Below the pieces are notes generated by a model. That model searched no databases, was not told the origin of the DNA, and was given only the letters and a program-made list of their open reading frames with translations. A stretch of 57,396 nt of DNA, from positions 1 to 57,396 of the forward strand of contig JAFRIR010000059.1 in assembly GCA_017432685.1 (NCBI GenBank), given 5' to 3'. Below are positions 41,237 through 51,689 of the stretch, one piece after another (positions within the stretch are counted from its first letter, which is position 1; each line of letters begins with the position of its first letter). The translations under genes were made by a program, and so were the position numbers. Origin of the DNA: Flexilinea sp. (lineage in GTDB: Bacteria > Chloroflexota > Anaerolineae > Anaerolineales > Anaerolineaceae).

Positions 41237-44200
41237 TTATTCGGTCGGCAGGTTTGAAATCACAGCCTGCTGTCCGTCGACGATCTCATCGCCCTGGATA
41301 AAGCGTCCGGGGACAAAACCGGTGCCGGCAGGGATCAGTTTCCCGATGATCACGTTTTCCTTCAGACCGTAAAGCGGATCCTTCAGACCGCCGATGGCTG
41401 CGCTGGCGAGCACTTTGATGGTGTGCTGGAAGGAAGAAGCGGACAGCCAGGAGTCGGTGGACAGAGAGGCTTTGGTAACGCCGAGCAAAATCTCAACATA
41501 TTTCGCCGGTGTCTTGCCTTCTTCTTCCAATCTGCGGTTGATGTCTTTCAGCGTCAGGTAATCGACCACGTCCATCGGCAGGTACGGAGAGTCACCGGAG
41601 CTGGTGATCTGCACCTTGCCGAGCATCTTGCGGATGATCACTTCGAAGTGCTTGTCGTTGATGTTCTGACCCTGAGTGCGGTAAACATCCTGGATCTCTT
41701 TGAGCATATACATCTGGCAGGCATCGCGGCCGTTCAGCTTCAGGATCATGTGCGGGTTCAGGGAGCCTTCCGTCAGCGGTGTACCGGCTGAGACGTTGTC
41801 ACCGTCATGGATGAGCAGTCGTGCATTGGTCGGGATGTTATATTCCTCAGTCATGTGACTCTCATATGTCACGATGACCTTGTTGTCTTCCACGCGAACC
41901 TGTCCGGCATGTGCTGCACCGACGGTGGTTTCGCCCTGATGTGCGATAGCGTCGCCGAGTTCCACATGCATTTCATCATTCACGTCAATTTCCCAACCAT
42001 CTTCGATGGTGTAAGTGTCAGAGATCAGTTCGCTGTTTTCAATGCGGACGATGCGGACATCGTCATACTTGTCATTCTGCATGACAAAAGCCTTACCGGA
42101 GATCTGAGCGATGATCGCTTCACCCTTCGGGGTGCGGCGGGCTTCAAACAGTTCTTCCACACGCGGCAGACCGCTGGTGATGTCTCCACCCTGGGCAACA
42201 CCGCCGGAGTGGAAGGTACGCAGTGTCAGCTGAGTACCCGGTTCACCGATGGACTGGGCAGCGACGGTACCGACAGCGGCGCCGAGTTCCGCCAGTTTTC
42301 CGCGGCCGAGGTCCATACCGTAGCATTTTGCGCAGATGCCGTGTTTGAGCTGGCAGGTCATCGGGCTGCGGACTTTCATTTCCTGGACGTTGGCAGCCTG
42401 GATCTTGCGGGCAGCGTCATGGTCAACCATTTCGCCCTTTTCAAGCAGGATTTCACCGGTTTCCAGGTCGACAACGCGTTCCGCAGTCACGCGGCCGTAA
42501 ATACGTTCCGCGTAAGACTGTTTCGCGACATCATCGGAGCGGCGGATCCAGATACCTTCATCGGTACCGCAGTCTTCATCATTGATGATGAGATCCTGGG
42601 CGATATCGACCAGACGGCGGGTCAGGTAACCGGCATCCGCGGTACGCAGCGCAGTGTCTGCCAGACCTTTTCGCGCACCGTGCGTGGAAATGAAGTATTC
42701 CAGTGCGTCCAGACCTTCGCGGAAGTTTGACTTGATCGGCAGAGTGATGATACGGCCGGAGGGGTCAGCCATCAAGCCGCGCATACCGGCCAGCTGACCG
42801 ATAGGACCGAAACCGCCTTTGGTCGCGCCGGAGTTCGCCATGATAGCCATGTCACCTTCCGGATCCATGTAATTGCGGACAGCCTTGGATACACGGTTGG
42901 TGGTGTCCTGCCAGACGGAAACGATACGATCGTCACGTTCGGCTGCGGTGAGCAAACCCTTGCGGTATTGTTTGTTGATCTTTTCAACTTCTTCATCAGC
43001 CTGGTGCTGCAGCTGGTTACGTTCCGGCGGCACGGTGATGTCGGAAACAGCCATCGTCAGACCGGAGCGCATGGAATATTCGAAACCGATATCTTTAATA
43101 GAGTCAGCAACGACCGTAGTCTCATCCTGACCGCATACGTCATAAACTTCGGAAATCAGGTCCTTGATCTCGCCTTTGCCGAAGGTCATGTTCTTGAAGA
43201 GCATCTTCTCCGGCAGAATGTTGTTGAAGATCACGCGGCCGACAGTGGTGTCGATGATCTTGGTGACCGGTTCAGCCATTCGTTTGCCATCTTCATCGTA
43301 GTATGTGGTGGCCTTGAATTTGATTTTTGTGTGAAGGTTGACCTGGTTGATGTCATAACAGTATTTGACTTCATCGTAGTCATAGAAAGCACGACCATCT
43401 CCCGGATGATTCTGACCCAGTTCCATGGTCAGGTAATAGATACCCAGCACCATATCCTTGGACGGGCTGATGATCGGTTCACCGTCAGCAGGTTTCAGCA
43501 GGTTCTTGGAAGCCAGCATCAGGGAGCGGGCTTCAGCAACTGCCTTGTCGGAAAGCGGTACATGGACAGCCATCTGGTCACCGTCAAAGTCCGCGTTGAA
43601 AGCCGTACAAACCAACGGGTGCAGCTGGATGGCAGAGCCTTCGATCAGGATCGGTTCAAAGGCCTGAATACCCAAACGGTGCAGGGTTGGAGCACGGTTC
43701 AGCATGACCGGACGTTCACCGATGACTTCTTCGAGAACTTCCCAGACCTCGGTGCGGTTGCGTTCGATAAGACGGCGGGCACCCTTGACGTTGGTGGCGT
43801 AGCCATGCTTGCACAGGCGGGAGATGACGAAAGGCATATAAAGTTCCAATGCCATTGACTTCGGCAGACCGCACTGATAAAGCTTAAGCTTCGGACCGAC
43901 GACAATAACGGAACGGCCGGAGTAGTCGACACGTTTCCCCAGCAGGTTGCGGCGGAAGCGGCCTTTTTTACCCTTCAGCATATCACTGAGAGATTTCAAC
44001 TCGCGGCGGCCGCGGCGGCTGAGAGCCTTGCCTCGCTGTGAGTTGTCGATCAGGGAGTCAACAGCTTCCTGGAGCATACGTTTTTCATTGCGGACGATCA
44101 CATCCGGGGCGCCCAGCTCCAGCAGTCTCTTCAGACGGTTGTTGCGGTTGATGACGCGGCGATAGAGATCGTTCAGGTCAGATGTGGCAAAACGACCACC

Positions 44201-45469
44201 GTCCAGCTGGACCATCGGGCGCAGGTCCGGAGGGATGACCGGCAGAACGGTCATGATCATCCATTCCGGATGGTTATGAGATGCACGGAAGGATTCCACA
44301 ACCTTCAGGCGGGATGTGGCCTTCTTGCGCTTCTGTTTGGACTTGGTGGTGCGGACTTCGTTCCACAGATCTTTGGAAAGCTGATCCAGGTCCAGGCGCT
44401 TCAGAATGTCATAGAATGCTTCTGCACCCATATCGGCGCGGAAGACCTGACCCCAGCGGGAGCGCAGTTCGCGGTAGGAGGTTTCGCTCAGGAAGGTGAA
44501 GGGCTGCAGGTCTTCCAGTTCTTCACGGAGCTTGGAATTCTGGCTCTGGGTTTCGCTGGACTGGTCGGCGTGCTGGCTGCGCAGTGCTTCCATCTGTTCT
44601 TCCGCTTCGGCACGGACCTTCATCTTTTCCATATCGAGTTTTTCGATATCAGCCTGCTGCTGCAGTTTGATTTCCTTTTCGAGCGATTCGAGCTTTTCGC
44701 GGACAGCTTCCTGAACAGCGGAAATGTGTTCGAAGGAAATGGTTTCGCCGGCTTTGACAACGGTCATGTCGGCAGCATTGAAGTGCATATCGACAGAAGC
44801 GGTTTTGCCGACGGAATCCTGCAGGTTCTGTTCAAGACGCTGACCTTCACGCATAACGGGATCGAGACGCTTGCTGATTTCCTCTTCACCGGAGGTCTGA
44901 AGCTGGTCGCGTTTTTCCTGAAGGGCCTTCAGTTTGCTGTCGCGTTCGCGTTTCACGCTCAGGATCTTTGCATTGACTTCCTGTGCGCGTTCGCGTTCTG
45001 AGCCGTTGATGTCATCTTCTAATTTGCTGAGCGCTTTCTGGCGGGCTTCTTCATCGACGTAAGTGACAATGTACTGGGCAAAATACAGCACACGGTCCAG
45101 ATTACGGCGTGAGATGTCAAGCAGCAAACCGAGATAGGACGGGATCCGGCGGGTGTACCAGATGTGAGCGATCGGTGTGGCCAGTTCGATATGGCCAAGT
45201 CGTTCACGTCGAACGGAAGCTTTCGTCACTTCCACGCCGCATTTGTCGCAGATGATCCCTTTGTAACGCGGGTTCTTATACTTACCGCAGTAACACTGCC
45301 AGTCTCGGGTAGGCCCAAAGATCGCTTCACAGAAGAGGCCGTCTTTTTCAGGACGTAACCGACGGTAGTTGATGGTTTCCGGTTTCAAAACTTCGCCGTG
45401 TGACCAACTGCGGATCGTTTCCGGTGATGCAAGACTGATTCCTAACGCAACCAAACCTTTCGTTTCCAC
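41237..45469 (-). CDS. rpoC: DNA-directed RNA polymerase, beta' subunit
   Basis: 1410 aa, starting at GTG 45469 with AAGGAG upstream. The N-terminal zinc site is [20 protein letters not shown]. Residues about 130-330 form a long charged coiled-coil insertion ([20 protein letters not shown] onwards) absent from E. coli RpoC and typical of Chloroflexota-like and Thermus-like enzymes. The catalytic Mg loop is [17 protein letters not shown], and the second zinc site includes [52 protein letters not shown] covers the trigger-loop/bridge-helix end. It is complete. Separate promoter and terminator; rpoB lies about 9 kb downstream. Confidence 0.97.
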   Translation of the reverse strand: METKGLVALGISLASPETIRSWSHGEVLKPETINYRRLRPEKDGLFCEAIFGPTRDWQCYCGKYKNPRYKGIICDKCGVEVTKASVRRERLGHIELATPIAHIWYTRRIPSYLGLLLDISRRNLDRVLYFAQYIVTYVDEEARQKALSKLEDDINGSERERAQEVNAKILSVKRERDSKLKALQEKRDQLQTSGEEEISKRLDPVMREGQRLEQNLQDSVGKTASVDMHFNAADMTVVKAGETISFEHISAVQEAVREKLESLEKEIKLQQQADIEKLDMEKMKVRAEAEEQMEALRSQHADQSSETQSQNSKLREELEDLQPFTFLSETSYRELRSRWGQVFRADMGAEAFYDILKRLDLDQLSKDLWNEVRTTKSKQKRKKATSRLKVVESFRASHNHPEWMIMTVLPVIPPDLRPMVQLDGGRFATSDLNDLYRRVINRNNRLKRLLELGAPDVIVRNEKRMLQEAVDSLIDNSQRGKALSRRGRRELKSLSDMLKGKKGRFRRNLLGKRVDYSGRSVIVVGPKLKLYQCGLPKSMALELYMPFVISRLCKHGYATNVKGARRLIERNRTEVWEVLEEVIGERPVMLNRAPTLHRLGIQAFEPILIEGSAIQLHPLVCTAFNADFDGDQMAVHVPLSDKAVAEARSLMLASKNLLKPADGEPIISPSKDMVLGIYYLTMELGQNHPGDGRAFYDYDEVKYCYDINQVNLHTKIKFKATTYYDEDGKRMAEPVTKIIDTTVGRVIFNNILPEKMLFKNMTFGKGEIKDLISEVYDVCGQDETTVVADSIKDIGFEYSMRSGLTMAVSDITVPPERNQLQHQADEEVEKINKQYRKGLLTAAERDDRIVSVWQDTTNRVSKAVRNYMDPEGDMAIMANSGATKGGFGPIGQLAGMRGLMADPSGRIITLPIKSNFREGLDALEYFISTHGARKGLADTALRTADAGYLTRRLVDIAQDLIINDEDCGTDEGIWIRRSDDVAKQSYAERIYGRVTAERVVDLETGEILLEKGEMVDHDAARKIQAANVQEMKVRSPMTCQLKHGICAKCYGMDLGRGKLAELGAAVGTVAAQSIGEPGTQLTLRTFHSGGVAQGGDITSGLPRVEELFEARRTPKGEAIIAQISGKAFVMQNDKYDDVRIVRIENSELISDTYTIEDGWEIDVNDEMHVELGDAIAHQGETTVGAAHAGQVRVEDNKVIVTYESHMTEEYNIPTNARLLIHDGDNVSAGTPLTEGSLNPHMILKLNGRDACQMYMLKEIQDVYRTQGQNINDKHFEVIIRKMLGKVQITSSGDSPYLPMDVVDYLTLKDINRRLEEEGKTPAKYVEILLGVTKASLSTDSWLSASSFQHTIKVLASAAIGGLKDPLYGLKENVIIGKLIPAGTGFVPGRFIQGDEIVDGQQAVISNLPTE

Positions 45470-45489
45470 GTTTTTTCTCCTTCAAAAAT

Positions 45490-45506
45490 GTGATGGGTAC
45501 CATCAC
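45490..45506. promoter_or_regulatory. Leader hairpin before the rpoC ribosome binding site
   Basis: Seven-base arms GTGATGG / CCATCAC with a 3-nt loop; on the minus strand it is followed by ATTTTTG and then AAGGAG. It could be a weak attenuator or a site for translational control of rpoC. Confidence 0.45.
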
Positions 45507-45593
45507 TTAATTTATGTTGTCAATAACTTACTGTAGCTTTCACAGCGGTTTAAGGCACAATCTGCCCATATGAAAATATATGAGCGACTAATC

Positions 45594-45623
45594 ATTATAT
45601 CATAAGCCGCTCATCCTGTTCAA
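45594..45623 (-). promoter_or_regulatory. rpoC promoter
   Basis: Minus strand TTGAAC (45618-45623), 18-bp spacer, TATAAT (45594-45599) with an extended TGA before it. The leader to GTG 45469 is about 120 nt. Confidence 0.7.
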
Positions 45624-45682
45624 ATTGATGACAAAAATTTTAAGAATTCTTACAGGTTCATCCTGTTCAGCTGTTTAATGGT

Positions 45683-46951
45683 TTATCCCGCTATATAAAT
45701 GTCCTGATCATCTGTATTGATAATATTCTCCTGATCATTCTCTTCCTGAACTACAGTGGAAGTGTCGGTATCGGATTGTTCAACCACAGGTGCGGGCGGA
45801 TAGCAAACGAGATAAACTGCAGTCGCGGTCATTTGAACGGTCTCATTCCCGGCAATGGGCATCCCCTGATCATAATAAGGAATTGCTCCGCAGTAGTCTT
45901 CCCGGGCTACATATTCATCCGCAACGTAGAAGGAGGCCTGCGCGTAGCGCTGATTGGCGGTGAGCCTTGTCGCGTTGTCATACATATTTGGCATTGTCAT
46001 GGCTGCATTGGAGTAATACTCCAGCGCTTTGCTCCAGTTGATCTCCCAAAAACCGGCACCGGCCAGATAAGAACGGGCGGCATTGCGGAGGCTGTCGGCG
46101 CTGCTGTCGATCGGGCCAAGGGCCTCGGCAAGGGTGATGTTGTAGATTCCCTGTTCCAGGTTGCCTGAATTGATCATCTGGATCCCGTAATTGCGCAGGG
46201 CAATGTAATACAATCCGTCCACTTCAAGACCGCGGTATGAAAGGTTCCGGTCACGGAGCGCTTTAATCATGTTGATCGCCAGCTCCCAGTTTTGAGCGTA
46301 AACTGCCTGCTGAATGCTCTGGAACATCTCTTCTTCCCCGCGGGTGTCCTGTGTCGGGGTCGGGGCAGGAGTGGCGGTCATCATAGGCGTGGGAGAGGCT
46401 GTCGGGTAAAGGGCCAGCATCACCTGCTGATAGGTTTCCATCGCGCCCGGATAATCACGGTCTACTTCAATGACATAGTCCAGCCGGGTTTTCGCGTTTT
46501 GATATTTTCCCTGTTCGATGTCTGAAATAGCCATCGTGTATTGTTCGGCAGCTGCCATCATGGATTGCCGCTTATATTCGGCCTGTCTTGCGTTGATGGC
46601 GGTGTTGTATCCCAGGATCCCTCCGAAAATACCCAAAGCGATCATCAGCACGATCCCGAGCAAAATCCAGCCGAAGAGGGAACCCTTCCCCTTTTTCTTC
46701 TTTTTCTGCTCCTTGTTCTTGTCTTTTGTGTTTTGCGGCTGTTGGCCGGGCTGGCCGGTCTGTGCATTGAAATTCGGGGCAGCATTCCATTGCTGCCCGT
46801 AGGGGGGCTGGCCGGGTTGATTGGGCTGAGCCTGTCCGCCGAATTGCGGCTGTCCGTTCGGCTGCATGTACCCCTGCGGCATTTGTCCCTGGGGCATATT
46901 GTTTGGCATAAAGGGCATTCCGGGATTCCCTTGTGGTGGCTGTTGATTCAT
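45683..46951 (-). CDS. Bitopic membrane protein with Pro/Gln-rich head and TPR-like extracellular domain
   Basis: 422 aa, function unknown. Residues 1-75 are low-complexity Pro/Gln/Gly/Asn (MPQGQMPQGYMQPNGQPQ), 76-90 are lysine-rich, and 91-116 form one membrane helix (LFGWILLGIVLMIALGIFGG), placing the head in the cytoplasm. Outside, TPR-like helices (AISDIEQGKYQNAKTRLDYV) are split by a Pro/Thr linker (PTASPTPMMTATPAPTPT, 183-200). A second helical array runs to about 390, with an acidic tail. This arrangement is common among Anaerolineae proteins (recollection). It lies 36 bp after murJ, so it may be co-transcribed and envelope-related. GAGGG precedes the ATG. Confidence 0.65.
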   Translation of the reverse strand: MNQQPPQGNPGMPFMPNNMPQGQMPQGYMQPNGQPQFGGQAQPNQPGQPPYGQQWNAAPNFNAQTGQPGQQPQNTKDKNKEQKKKKKGKGSLFGWILLGIVLMIALGIFGGILGYNTAINARQAEYKRQSMMAAAEQYTMAISDIEQGKYQNAKTRLDYVIEVDRDYPGAMETYQQVMLALYPTASPTPMMTATPAPTPTQDTRGEEEMFQSIQQAVYAQNWELAINMIKALRDRNLSYRGLEVDGLYYIALRNYGIQMINSGNLEQGIYNITLAEALGPIDSSADSLRNAARSYLAGAGFWEINWSKALEYYSNAAMTMPNMYDNATRLTANQRYAQASFYVADEYVAREDYCGAIPYYDQGMPIAGNETVQMTATAVYLVCYPPAPVVEQSDTDTSTVVQEENDQENIINTDDQDIYIAG

Positions 46952-46987
46952 ATTTCCCTCATTTCAATCGATTTGCAACAGTGTGTT

Positions 46988-48556
46988 TCAAAGTCGTTTC
47001 AGTAATTTCAGTTCGGGAATGATGACGACGCAGTAAAACAACAGCGCTAAACACATCCCCAACATAGATTTTACCAGAATATTGCCATTTGGGATGGACA
47101 TAAGACCAAAACAGATACCTCCCGCGGCGCACGCACCGGGAACGCAGCGCAGCAGTGTTCCGCGCACCTCAAGCGGTGCATTGTGAAACGGTTTGTTTGA
47201 AAAGAGCCGGTTTTCTTTCTGCGGATGGGCAAGGATGATCAGCAGCAGGACTGACTGTGACGTGTAGGCGATCGAATCCGTCAGGCTGAGCCCGGGAGCG
47301 CCGAGGGAACGGAACAGCAGATATCCCGCAGCAATATAGATCACTACATTTAATATGGTCCCGAGCAGCGGGATCAAGGCCTGCTCCTGCGCGTAGTAAG
47401 CCCGGTTGGCGATTTCCAGCAGGCAGTGTCCGGCCAGTCCGATCAGGAAGCAGCGCAGGGTGTTCATCATCAGCAGGTTCTGTTCCCCGGCAAATCCGAA
47501 CAAAGAGCCCATTGCCGGTCCCAGCCCAACGGACATGATCACGGCTGCTCCCAGGGACATGGCAAGCGCGAGTCGGCAGGCTTTCTGAATGACCTCCCGA
47601 TAGGCCTGAATGTCCCGGTCTGAGAGGTAGACGGAAAGAGAAGGCAGAATCGCGGTCCCGATTGCGGTCCCGATGAGGGTTTCCGGCAGCTGCTGGAACA
47701 TGTAGCCATAGGTAAGTGCGGTGACGGCTCCGGTGGCCAGACGGGAGGCATAATTGTCGCGGATGATGAAAATCAGCTGCATGAAGAACATGGAAAGAAT
47801 TCTGGGACCGAGAATACGCAGCACGCGGCGGACAGCTTCATCGCGGAAAGCTATTTGCGGATACCAGCGGAAGTGATGCCGGATCAGTCCCGGGACCTGG
47901 ATGAGAAGATGAGCGGCGGAACCGATGATGACTCCGATGACCAACCCGTCGATCCCCATACCGTAAGCGGGAAGGGTGAGGGGGCCGAGCCGGTAGGGCT
48001 CGGACGGGGCGAGCACCAGCGCTCCGTAGATCTGCCCGAGATTGTAAAAGATCGGGGCCAGCGCCGGGAGCAGAAAATGCTGGTTGGCCTGCAGCCCGCC
48101 GGTGAGCATTCCGCTGACGGCGAAGATCAGCATGGCGATCAGGTTCATGCGCATCAGATGGATGACGGATTCCTGCTGTTCAGCGCTGAAGCCGGGGGCG
48201 ATCCCGATTTGCGAGACGACCAGCGGACGGGCGAAGACGGCTGTCAATACTGCAAGGAACGCCGCACAGAGGAATAATAAATTGGAAACGGAAGAAAACA
48301 ACTTCCACCCTGCCCGTTTTCCTTCTTTATTAATAATGTCACTCATCACCGGGATCAGGGCCATGGCCAGTGCACCGCCGCTGATGAGCGTGAAGAGCAT
48401 ATCCGGCAGGTTGTTGGCGATGTTGAAGATATCCAGTTCGACGGAAAGCCCGAACTGTCGTCCGATGATGATCTGGCGCAGCGCCGCGATACACTTGTTG
48501 GCGCCGAGGCAGATGACCAGTAAAAGGGATGTTTTGGAAAGTTTCGAAAGTTTCAT
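46988..48556 (-). CDS. murJ: Lipid II flippase, MurJ/MviN family
   Basis: Flips undecaprenyl-linked peptidoglycan precursor across the membrane. The 522-aa protein has the MurJ opening (ANKCIAALRQIIIGRQFGLS, then DIFNIANNLPDMLFTLISGGALAMALIPVM) and about 13-14 membrane segments. The conserved GILTGGLQANQHFLLPALAPIFYNLGQI-like stretch and the central QLPETLIGTAIGTAILPSLS are present. No Shine-Dalgarno site precedes ATG 48556; a TATAAA lies 11 bp upstream, so the message may have an extremely short leader. Its presence implies peptidoglycan synthesis. Confidence 0.9.
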   Translation of the reverse strand: MKLSKLSKTSLLLVICLGANKCIAALRQIIIGRQFGLSVELDIFNIANNLPDMLFTLISGGALAMALIPVMSDIINKEGKRAGWKLFSSVSNLLFLCAAFLAVLTAVFARPLVVSQIGIAPGFSAEQQESVIHLMRMNLIAMLIFAVSGMLTGGLQANQHFLLPALAPIFYNLGQIYGALVLAPSEPYRLGPLTLPAYGMGIDGLVIGVIIGSAAHLLIQVPGLIRHHFRWYPQIAFRDEAVRRVLRILGPRILSMFFMQLIFIIRDNYASRLATGAVTALTYGYMFQQLPETLIGTAIGTAILPSLSVYLSDRDIQAYREVIQKACRLALAMSLGAAVIMSVGLGPAMGSLFGFAGEQNLLMMNTLRCFLIGLAGHCLLEIANRAYYAQEQALIPLLGTILNVVIYIAAGYLLFRSLGAPGLSLTDSIAYTSQSVLLLIILAHPQKENRLFSNKPFHNAPLEVRGTLLRCVPGACAAGGICFGLMSIPNGNILVKSMLGMCLALLFYCVVIIPELKLLKRL

Positions 48557-48719
48557 TGTTTTTTGGTTTATAATTATTTTATAGTTCAGTCAGCATAAAA
48601 AGCGTTTATGCGTATGTTGTTCAGAAATATTTGAAACATTATAACATCAAATTCAGCGTGGCAATGAGATATCAGTTCATCGCTGCAAAGCCCCTGATTT
48701 TCAGACAGAAGGAGTATTT

Positions 48720-49247
48720 ATGAATGAAATTATCAATGCAATGAAAGAACGTCGATCAATCCGTAAATTTAAAGCTGATATGCCAGCAAGAGAAGATCTG
48801 GAACAGATCATTGAAGCAGGTCTTTACGCTGCCAGCGGGATGGGAAAACAGGCCGGGATGATCATTGCTGTTACCAATAAAGAGATTCGTGACAAACTCG
48901 CTGAGATAAATCGAAAAATTGCCGGCTGGAAGGAAGGTTTTGATCCGTTCTACGGCGCTCCGGTCGTGTTTATTGTTCTTGCAGACAAAAGCGCTTTTAC
49001 TTATATTTATGATGGTTCTCTGGTGTTGGGCAACATGATGTTGGCTGCTCATTCGCTTGGTCTCGGCAGCATCTGGATTCATCGTGCGAAAGAGGAATTC
49101 GAACAGGACGAATGGAAGAACCTTCTTTCCGATCTTGGCGTGGAAGGTGACTGGGAAGGTATTGGACATTGTGCGGTCGGCTATATCGACGGTGAAGCTC
49201 CTGCGGCTGCTCCGCGCAAGGATGGCAGAGTTTTCTGGGTTGAATAA
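48720..49247 (+). CDS. Nitroreductase-family FMN oxidoreductase
   Basis: 175-aa FMN protein. The N-terminal MKERRSIRKFKADMPAREDL has the family RRS-x-R-x-F flavin phosphate contact, with AGLYAASGMGKQ and the C-terminal LGLGSIWIHRAKEEF and HCAVGYIDGEAP completing the fold. The natural substrate of such enzymes is usually unknown (quinones, nitro compounds, flavin). AAGGAG precedes the ATG. The stop is 1 bp before thiN, so the two are translated from one message. Confidence 0.85.
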   Translation: MNEIINAMKERRSIRKFKADMPAREDLEQIIEAGLYAASGMGKQAGMIIAVTNKEIRDKLAEINRKIAGWKEGFDPFYGAPVVFIVLADKSAFTYIYDGSLVLGNMMLAAHSLGLGSIWIHRAKEEFEQDEWKNLLSDLGVEGDWEGIGHCAVGYIDGEAPAAAPRKDGRVFWVE

Positions 49248-49248
49248 A

Positions 49249-49872
49249 ATGCAGCGCTGCGTAATCATTGGTGGTGCAGATATCCGCAATTATGAAGTCA
49301 TCCGGACGTATCTCTGCCCGGATGACTTTATTGTCTGCTGTGACAGCGGGTTGAAACATTTGGAAGGGCTGGGGGTTGAGCCGAACCTGATCATCGGGGA
49401 TTTCGATTCGCATGAAAAGCCGGCTCTGCCGGTGGAAACCATCGTTTTGCCCTGTGAAAAGTATGATACCGATACCATGGCTGCGGTTCGGGAAATGATA
49501 TCCCGTGGCTTTGATGATTTTCTGCTGCTTGGAATATTTGGAAATCGGATGGACCACACGCTGGCGAATGTTTACATCCTGCTTTGGCTGGATAACCGTG
49601 GAAAGAAGGCGCTGGCGGTCGACGATTTCTCCGAGTTTTCGATCATTTCCCGGTCCCCGGCATATATCACGGATTCATATCCTTATTTTTCTCTGCTGGC
49701 AATAGACGGGAATGCGGAGGGGATTGTGATAAAAAATGCAAAATACACTGTGCTCGAAAACGGAGAACTTATCTCGGATTATCAATGCGCAGTCAGCAAC
49801 GAACCCCTTCCCGGACAGACTGCAGAAATTACGGTCGAAAAAGGTGTGCTGCTGCTGATCAAAGATCGATAA
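49249..49872 (+). CDS. thiN: Thiamine pyrophosphokinase
   Basis: Transfers pyrophosphate from ATP to thiamine to make the cofactor. 207 aa from ATG 49249, immediately after the nitroreductase stop. Motifs: CVIIGGADI at the N-terminus, CCDSGLKHLEGLGVEPNLIIGDFDSH (binding of the diphosphate donor), KYDTDTMAAVREM and GIFGNRMDHTLANVYIL, all characteristic of bacterial TPK. No thiamine riboswitch (THI box) was recognised upstream. Confidence 0.9.
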   Translation: MQRCVIIGGADIRNYEVIRTYLCPDDFIVCCDSGLKHLEGLGVEPNLIIGDFDSHEKPALPVETIVLPCEKYDTDTMAAVREMISRGFDDFLLLGIFGNRMDHTLANVYILLWLDNRGKKALAVDDFSEFSIISRSPAYITDSYPYFSLLAIDGNAEGIVIKNAKYTVLENGELISDYQCAVSNEPLPGQTAEITVEKGVLLLIKDR

Positions 49873-49890
49873 AAAAGTGAGAGATTAAAA

Positions 49891-49980
49891 TACCTGTACA
49901 GAACCTGACGACGCATCACAGAATACAGCCCTGATTTGCGGGCTTCGCCGCAGCATCAGAGCTGTCTCCGTGTGCTTCAA
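49891..49980 (-). repeat. Family B repeat element, copy 4 (one end decayed)
   Basis: The left end TACCTGTACAGAAC is followed by ACGCATCACAGAATACAGCC, the TTGCGGGCTTCGCCGCAGCA core and CTGTCTCCGTGTGCTTC. The right end GTTCTGAACAGATA is lost where TTTCTTA heptamers begin. Confidence 0.8.
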
Positions 49981-49987
49981 TAGCTTA

Positions 49988-50001
49988 TTTCTTATTTCTT
50001 A
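49988..50001. repeat. Heptamer pair, 2 units of TTTCTTA
   Basis: Two exact TTTCTTA units; the second supplies the stop codon of the minus-strand PQ-loop-like gene. Confidence 0.7.
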
Positions 50002-50283
50002 TTTTCCTTCTCTCTCCCTGTCCAGTCTGCTGTTGCGGAAATAGAGCATGATGTCTGTCAGAACCATGAAGAAATTGATGAAATAAAAGATCGTGGCAAG
50101 ATTCCATGTGTTTGTGATAATCTTGCCGATGATGCCGAATATATATCCAACCTCGATCAGGCACAGAAACGGCAGACTTTTCCCTTTAGCGGTGCGGGAG
50201 CGGATCGACTTCATGATATTTGCCGGCCAGGATAAGCCGAAGCAGATGATCATGATCGTTTCACAAAGAATTGGAAAAGACAT
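49999..50283 (-). CDS. PQ-loop/SemiSWEET-like small membrane protein
   Basis: 94 aa with three hydrophobic helices: residues about 5-22, 36-55 and 60-82. The first loop (GLSWPANIMKSIRSRTAKGK followed by SLPFL) resembles the P-x-x-x-x-x-x-K-S-x-x-G-x-S pattern of PQ-loop/SemiSWEET proteins, which form sugar-transporting dimers. The proline-glutamine pair itself is PA here, so transport is uncertain. It is probably monocistronic, between thiN (convergent) and repeats. AAGAGAGTG precedes the ATG. Confidence 0.55.
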   Translation of the reverse strand: MSFPILCETIMIICFGLSWPANIMKSIRSRTAKGKSLPFLCLIEVGYIFGIIGKIITNTWNLATIFYFINFFMVLTDIMLYFRNSRLDREREGK

Positions 50284-50366
50284 TTCACTCTCTTTTCAAA
50301 GTGTAATCGGAAATCAGGAGCCAAAAGGAAAAAAGATCCATTAAACAGATCTTTTTCTGCCACTGC

Positions 50367-50387
50367 TTCCTGATTCCTAATTTCTGA
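50367..50387. repeat. Heptamer tandem array, 3 units of TTYCTRA
   Basis: TTCCTGA, TTCCTAA, TTTCTGA, directly abutting the left end of a family A element. Confidence 0.75.
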
Positions 50388-50579
50388 GGGCACCTCTAAA
50401 AACATCAATTATTTTGTCCCGAGGAGAATCAGAGAATATATTCTCTGATTCTCCTCGGGAGGTTTCCGTGGGGCGAAGCTCCTGCTCCGAATATAAATCG
50501 GGCGTCAGCCCGTACCTTACGGAGCAGGCAATAACTGCCGCCCCCATACCCCCGCTCGGGAGTTTTTAGAGGTATCCCT
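50387..50579 (-). repeat. Family A element, copy 3, carrying a nested insertion
   Basis: Ends AGGGCACCTCTAAAAAC and GTTTTTAGAGGTATCCCT with the CCCGAGGAGAATCAGAG palindrome between them. At about 50472-50538 the element is split by some 65 bp that form their own inverted repeat (CCTGCTCCG / CGGAGCAGG, with CGGGCGTCAGCCCG inside). Confidence 0.9.
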
Positions 50580-50601
50580 AATTCCTCATTCCTAATTCCT
50601 A
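50574..50601. repeat. Heptamer tandem array, 4 units of ATYCCTM
   Basis: ATCCCTA, ATTCCTC, ATTCCTA, ATTCCTA; begins in the end of the family A element and reaches to 2 bp before the galE stop codon. Confidence 0.8.
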
Positions 50602-50603
50602 AT

Positions 50604-51617
50604 TTATTTGTATCCGTTCGGATTGTGGCTCTGCCAGTTCCAGGAATCGGCGCACATGTCGTCGAGGGTCTTGGTGGCAGTCCAGCCCAGGACTTCCTTT
50701 GCCTTGGTAGCGTCGGCATAGACCGTAGCCAGGTCACCTGCGCGGCGCGGGGCGATCACATAGGGCAGGTCGTGACCGCAGGCTTTGGAATAAGAAGCGA
50801 TCATCTCGAGAACGGAAACACCGTTGCCGGTACCGAGGTTGAAGATCTCCGTGCCTTCATGGTCAAGCACATAGCGAAGCGCGGCAACGTGACCGGATGC
50901 CAGGTCGACCACATGCAGATAGTCACGAACACCGGTGCCGTCGGGGGTGTCATAGTCATTACCGAAAACGTTGATTTTTTCGCGTTTGCCGACGGCGGTC
51001 TGGGCGATGAAGGGCATCAGGTTGTTGGGAATACCCTGCGGATCCTCCCCGATCAATCCGGAGGGATGGGCTCCGACCGGGTTGAAATAGCGCAGCAGCA
51101 CAACGGAAAAACCAGGATTGGCTTTGGCGATGTCCTGAAGAATCTGTTCGTTCATCAGTTTTGTCCAGCCGTAAGGGTTGGAGCAGCCGAGATGGGAATG
51201 TTCGGTGAAAGGAACCTTGTTGTCAGCGCTGTAAACAGTGGCTGAGGAGGAGAAGATGATGTTCATGACCCCGTGTTCGATCATGCTCTCGCACAGGGAA
51301 AGAGTGGCATTGAGGTTGATACGGTAGTATGCCAGCGGCATGGCGACGGATTCACCGACGGCCTTTTTCCCGGCGAAGTGGATGACGGCATCGATCTGGT
51401 TTTCTTCGAAGATCTTATCCAGCGCAGCCTTGTCACAGACATCGGCTTCATAGAATGGAAAATCTTTTCCGGTGATCTTTTTCACCCGTTCCAGCGCTTC
51501 CTCGCTGGAGTTGGAAAGGTCGTCCGCTACCACGATCTCATAGCCGTTTTCGAGCAGTTCGACAGCGGTGTGAGAACCGATATATCCGGCCCCGCCTGCA
51601 AGCAATACTTTTGTCAT
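50604..51617 (-). CDS. galE: UDP-glucose 4-epimerase
   Basis: Interconverts UDP-glucose and UDP-galactose using bound NAD. The 337-aa protein has the SDR Rossmann loop GGAGYIGSHTAVELL at the N-terminus, HFAGKKAVGESV, FSSSATVY and the catalytic YGWTKLMNE (Tyr-x-x-x-Lys), then LRYFNPVGAHPSGLIGEDP and RAGDLATVYADATKA. All are GalE hallmarks. AGGAGGTAT precedes the ATG. Together with the nucleotidyltransferase encoded upstream on the same strand it probably supplies activated sugars for surface glycans. Confidence 0.95.
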   Translation of the reverse strand: MTKVLLAGGAGYIGSHTAVELLENGYEIVVADDLSNSSEEALERVKKITGKDFPFYEADVCDKAALDKIFEENQIDAVIHFAGKKAVGESVAMPLAYYRINLNATLSLCESMIEHGVMNIIFSSSATVYSADNKVPFTEHSHLGCSNPYGWTKLMNEQILQDIAKANPGFSVVLLRYFNPVGAHPSGLIGEDPQGIPNNLMPFIAQTAVGKREKINVFGNDYDTPDGTGVRDYLHVVDLASGHVAALRYVLDHEGTEIFNLGTGNGVSVLEMIASYSKACGHDLPYVIAPRRAGDLATVYADATKAKEVLGWTATKTLDDMCADSWNWQSHNPNGYK

Positions 51618-51630
51618 AATACCTCCGATG

Positions 51631-51658
51631 TTAGTTGTTAGTTTTTAGTTGTTGGATG
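51631..51658. repeat. Heptamer tandem array, 4 units of TTAGTTG
   Basis: TTAGTTG, TTAGTTT, TTAGTTG, TTGGATG, immediately upstream of the galE ribosome binding site. Confidence 0.8.
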
Positions 51659-51689
51659 TTGATATATACAGCCCTGTTTACTGTACATT

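Noticed and set aside
48557..49290. Thiamine riboswitch upstream of nitroreductase-thiN or of the SBP operon
   Set aside because: No THI-box core (CTGAGA ... ACCTGA-like pairing) could be found by eye in either leader.
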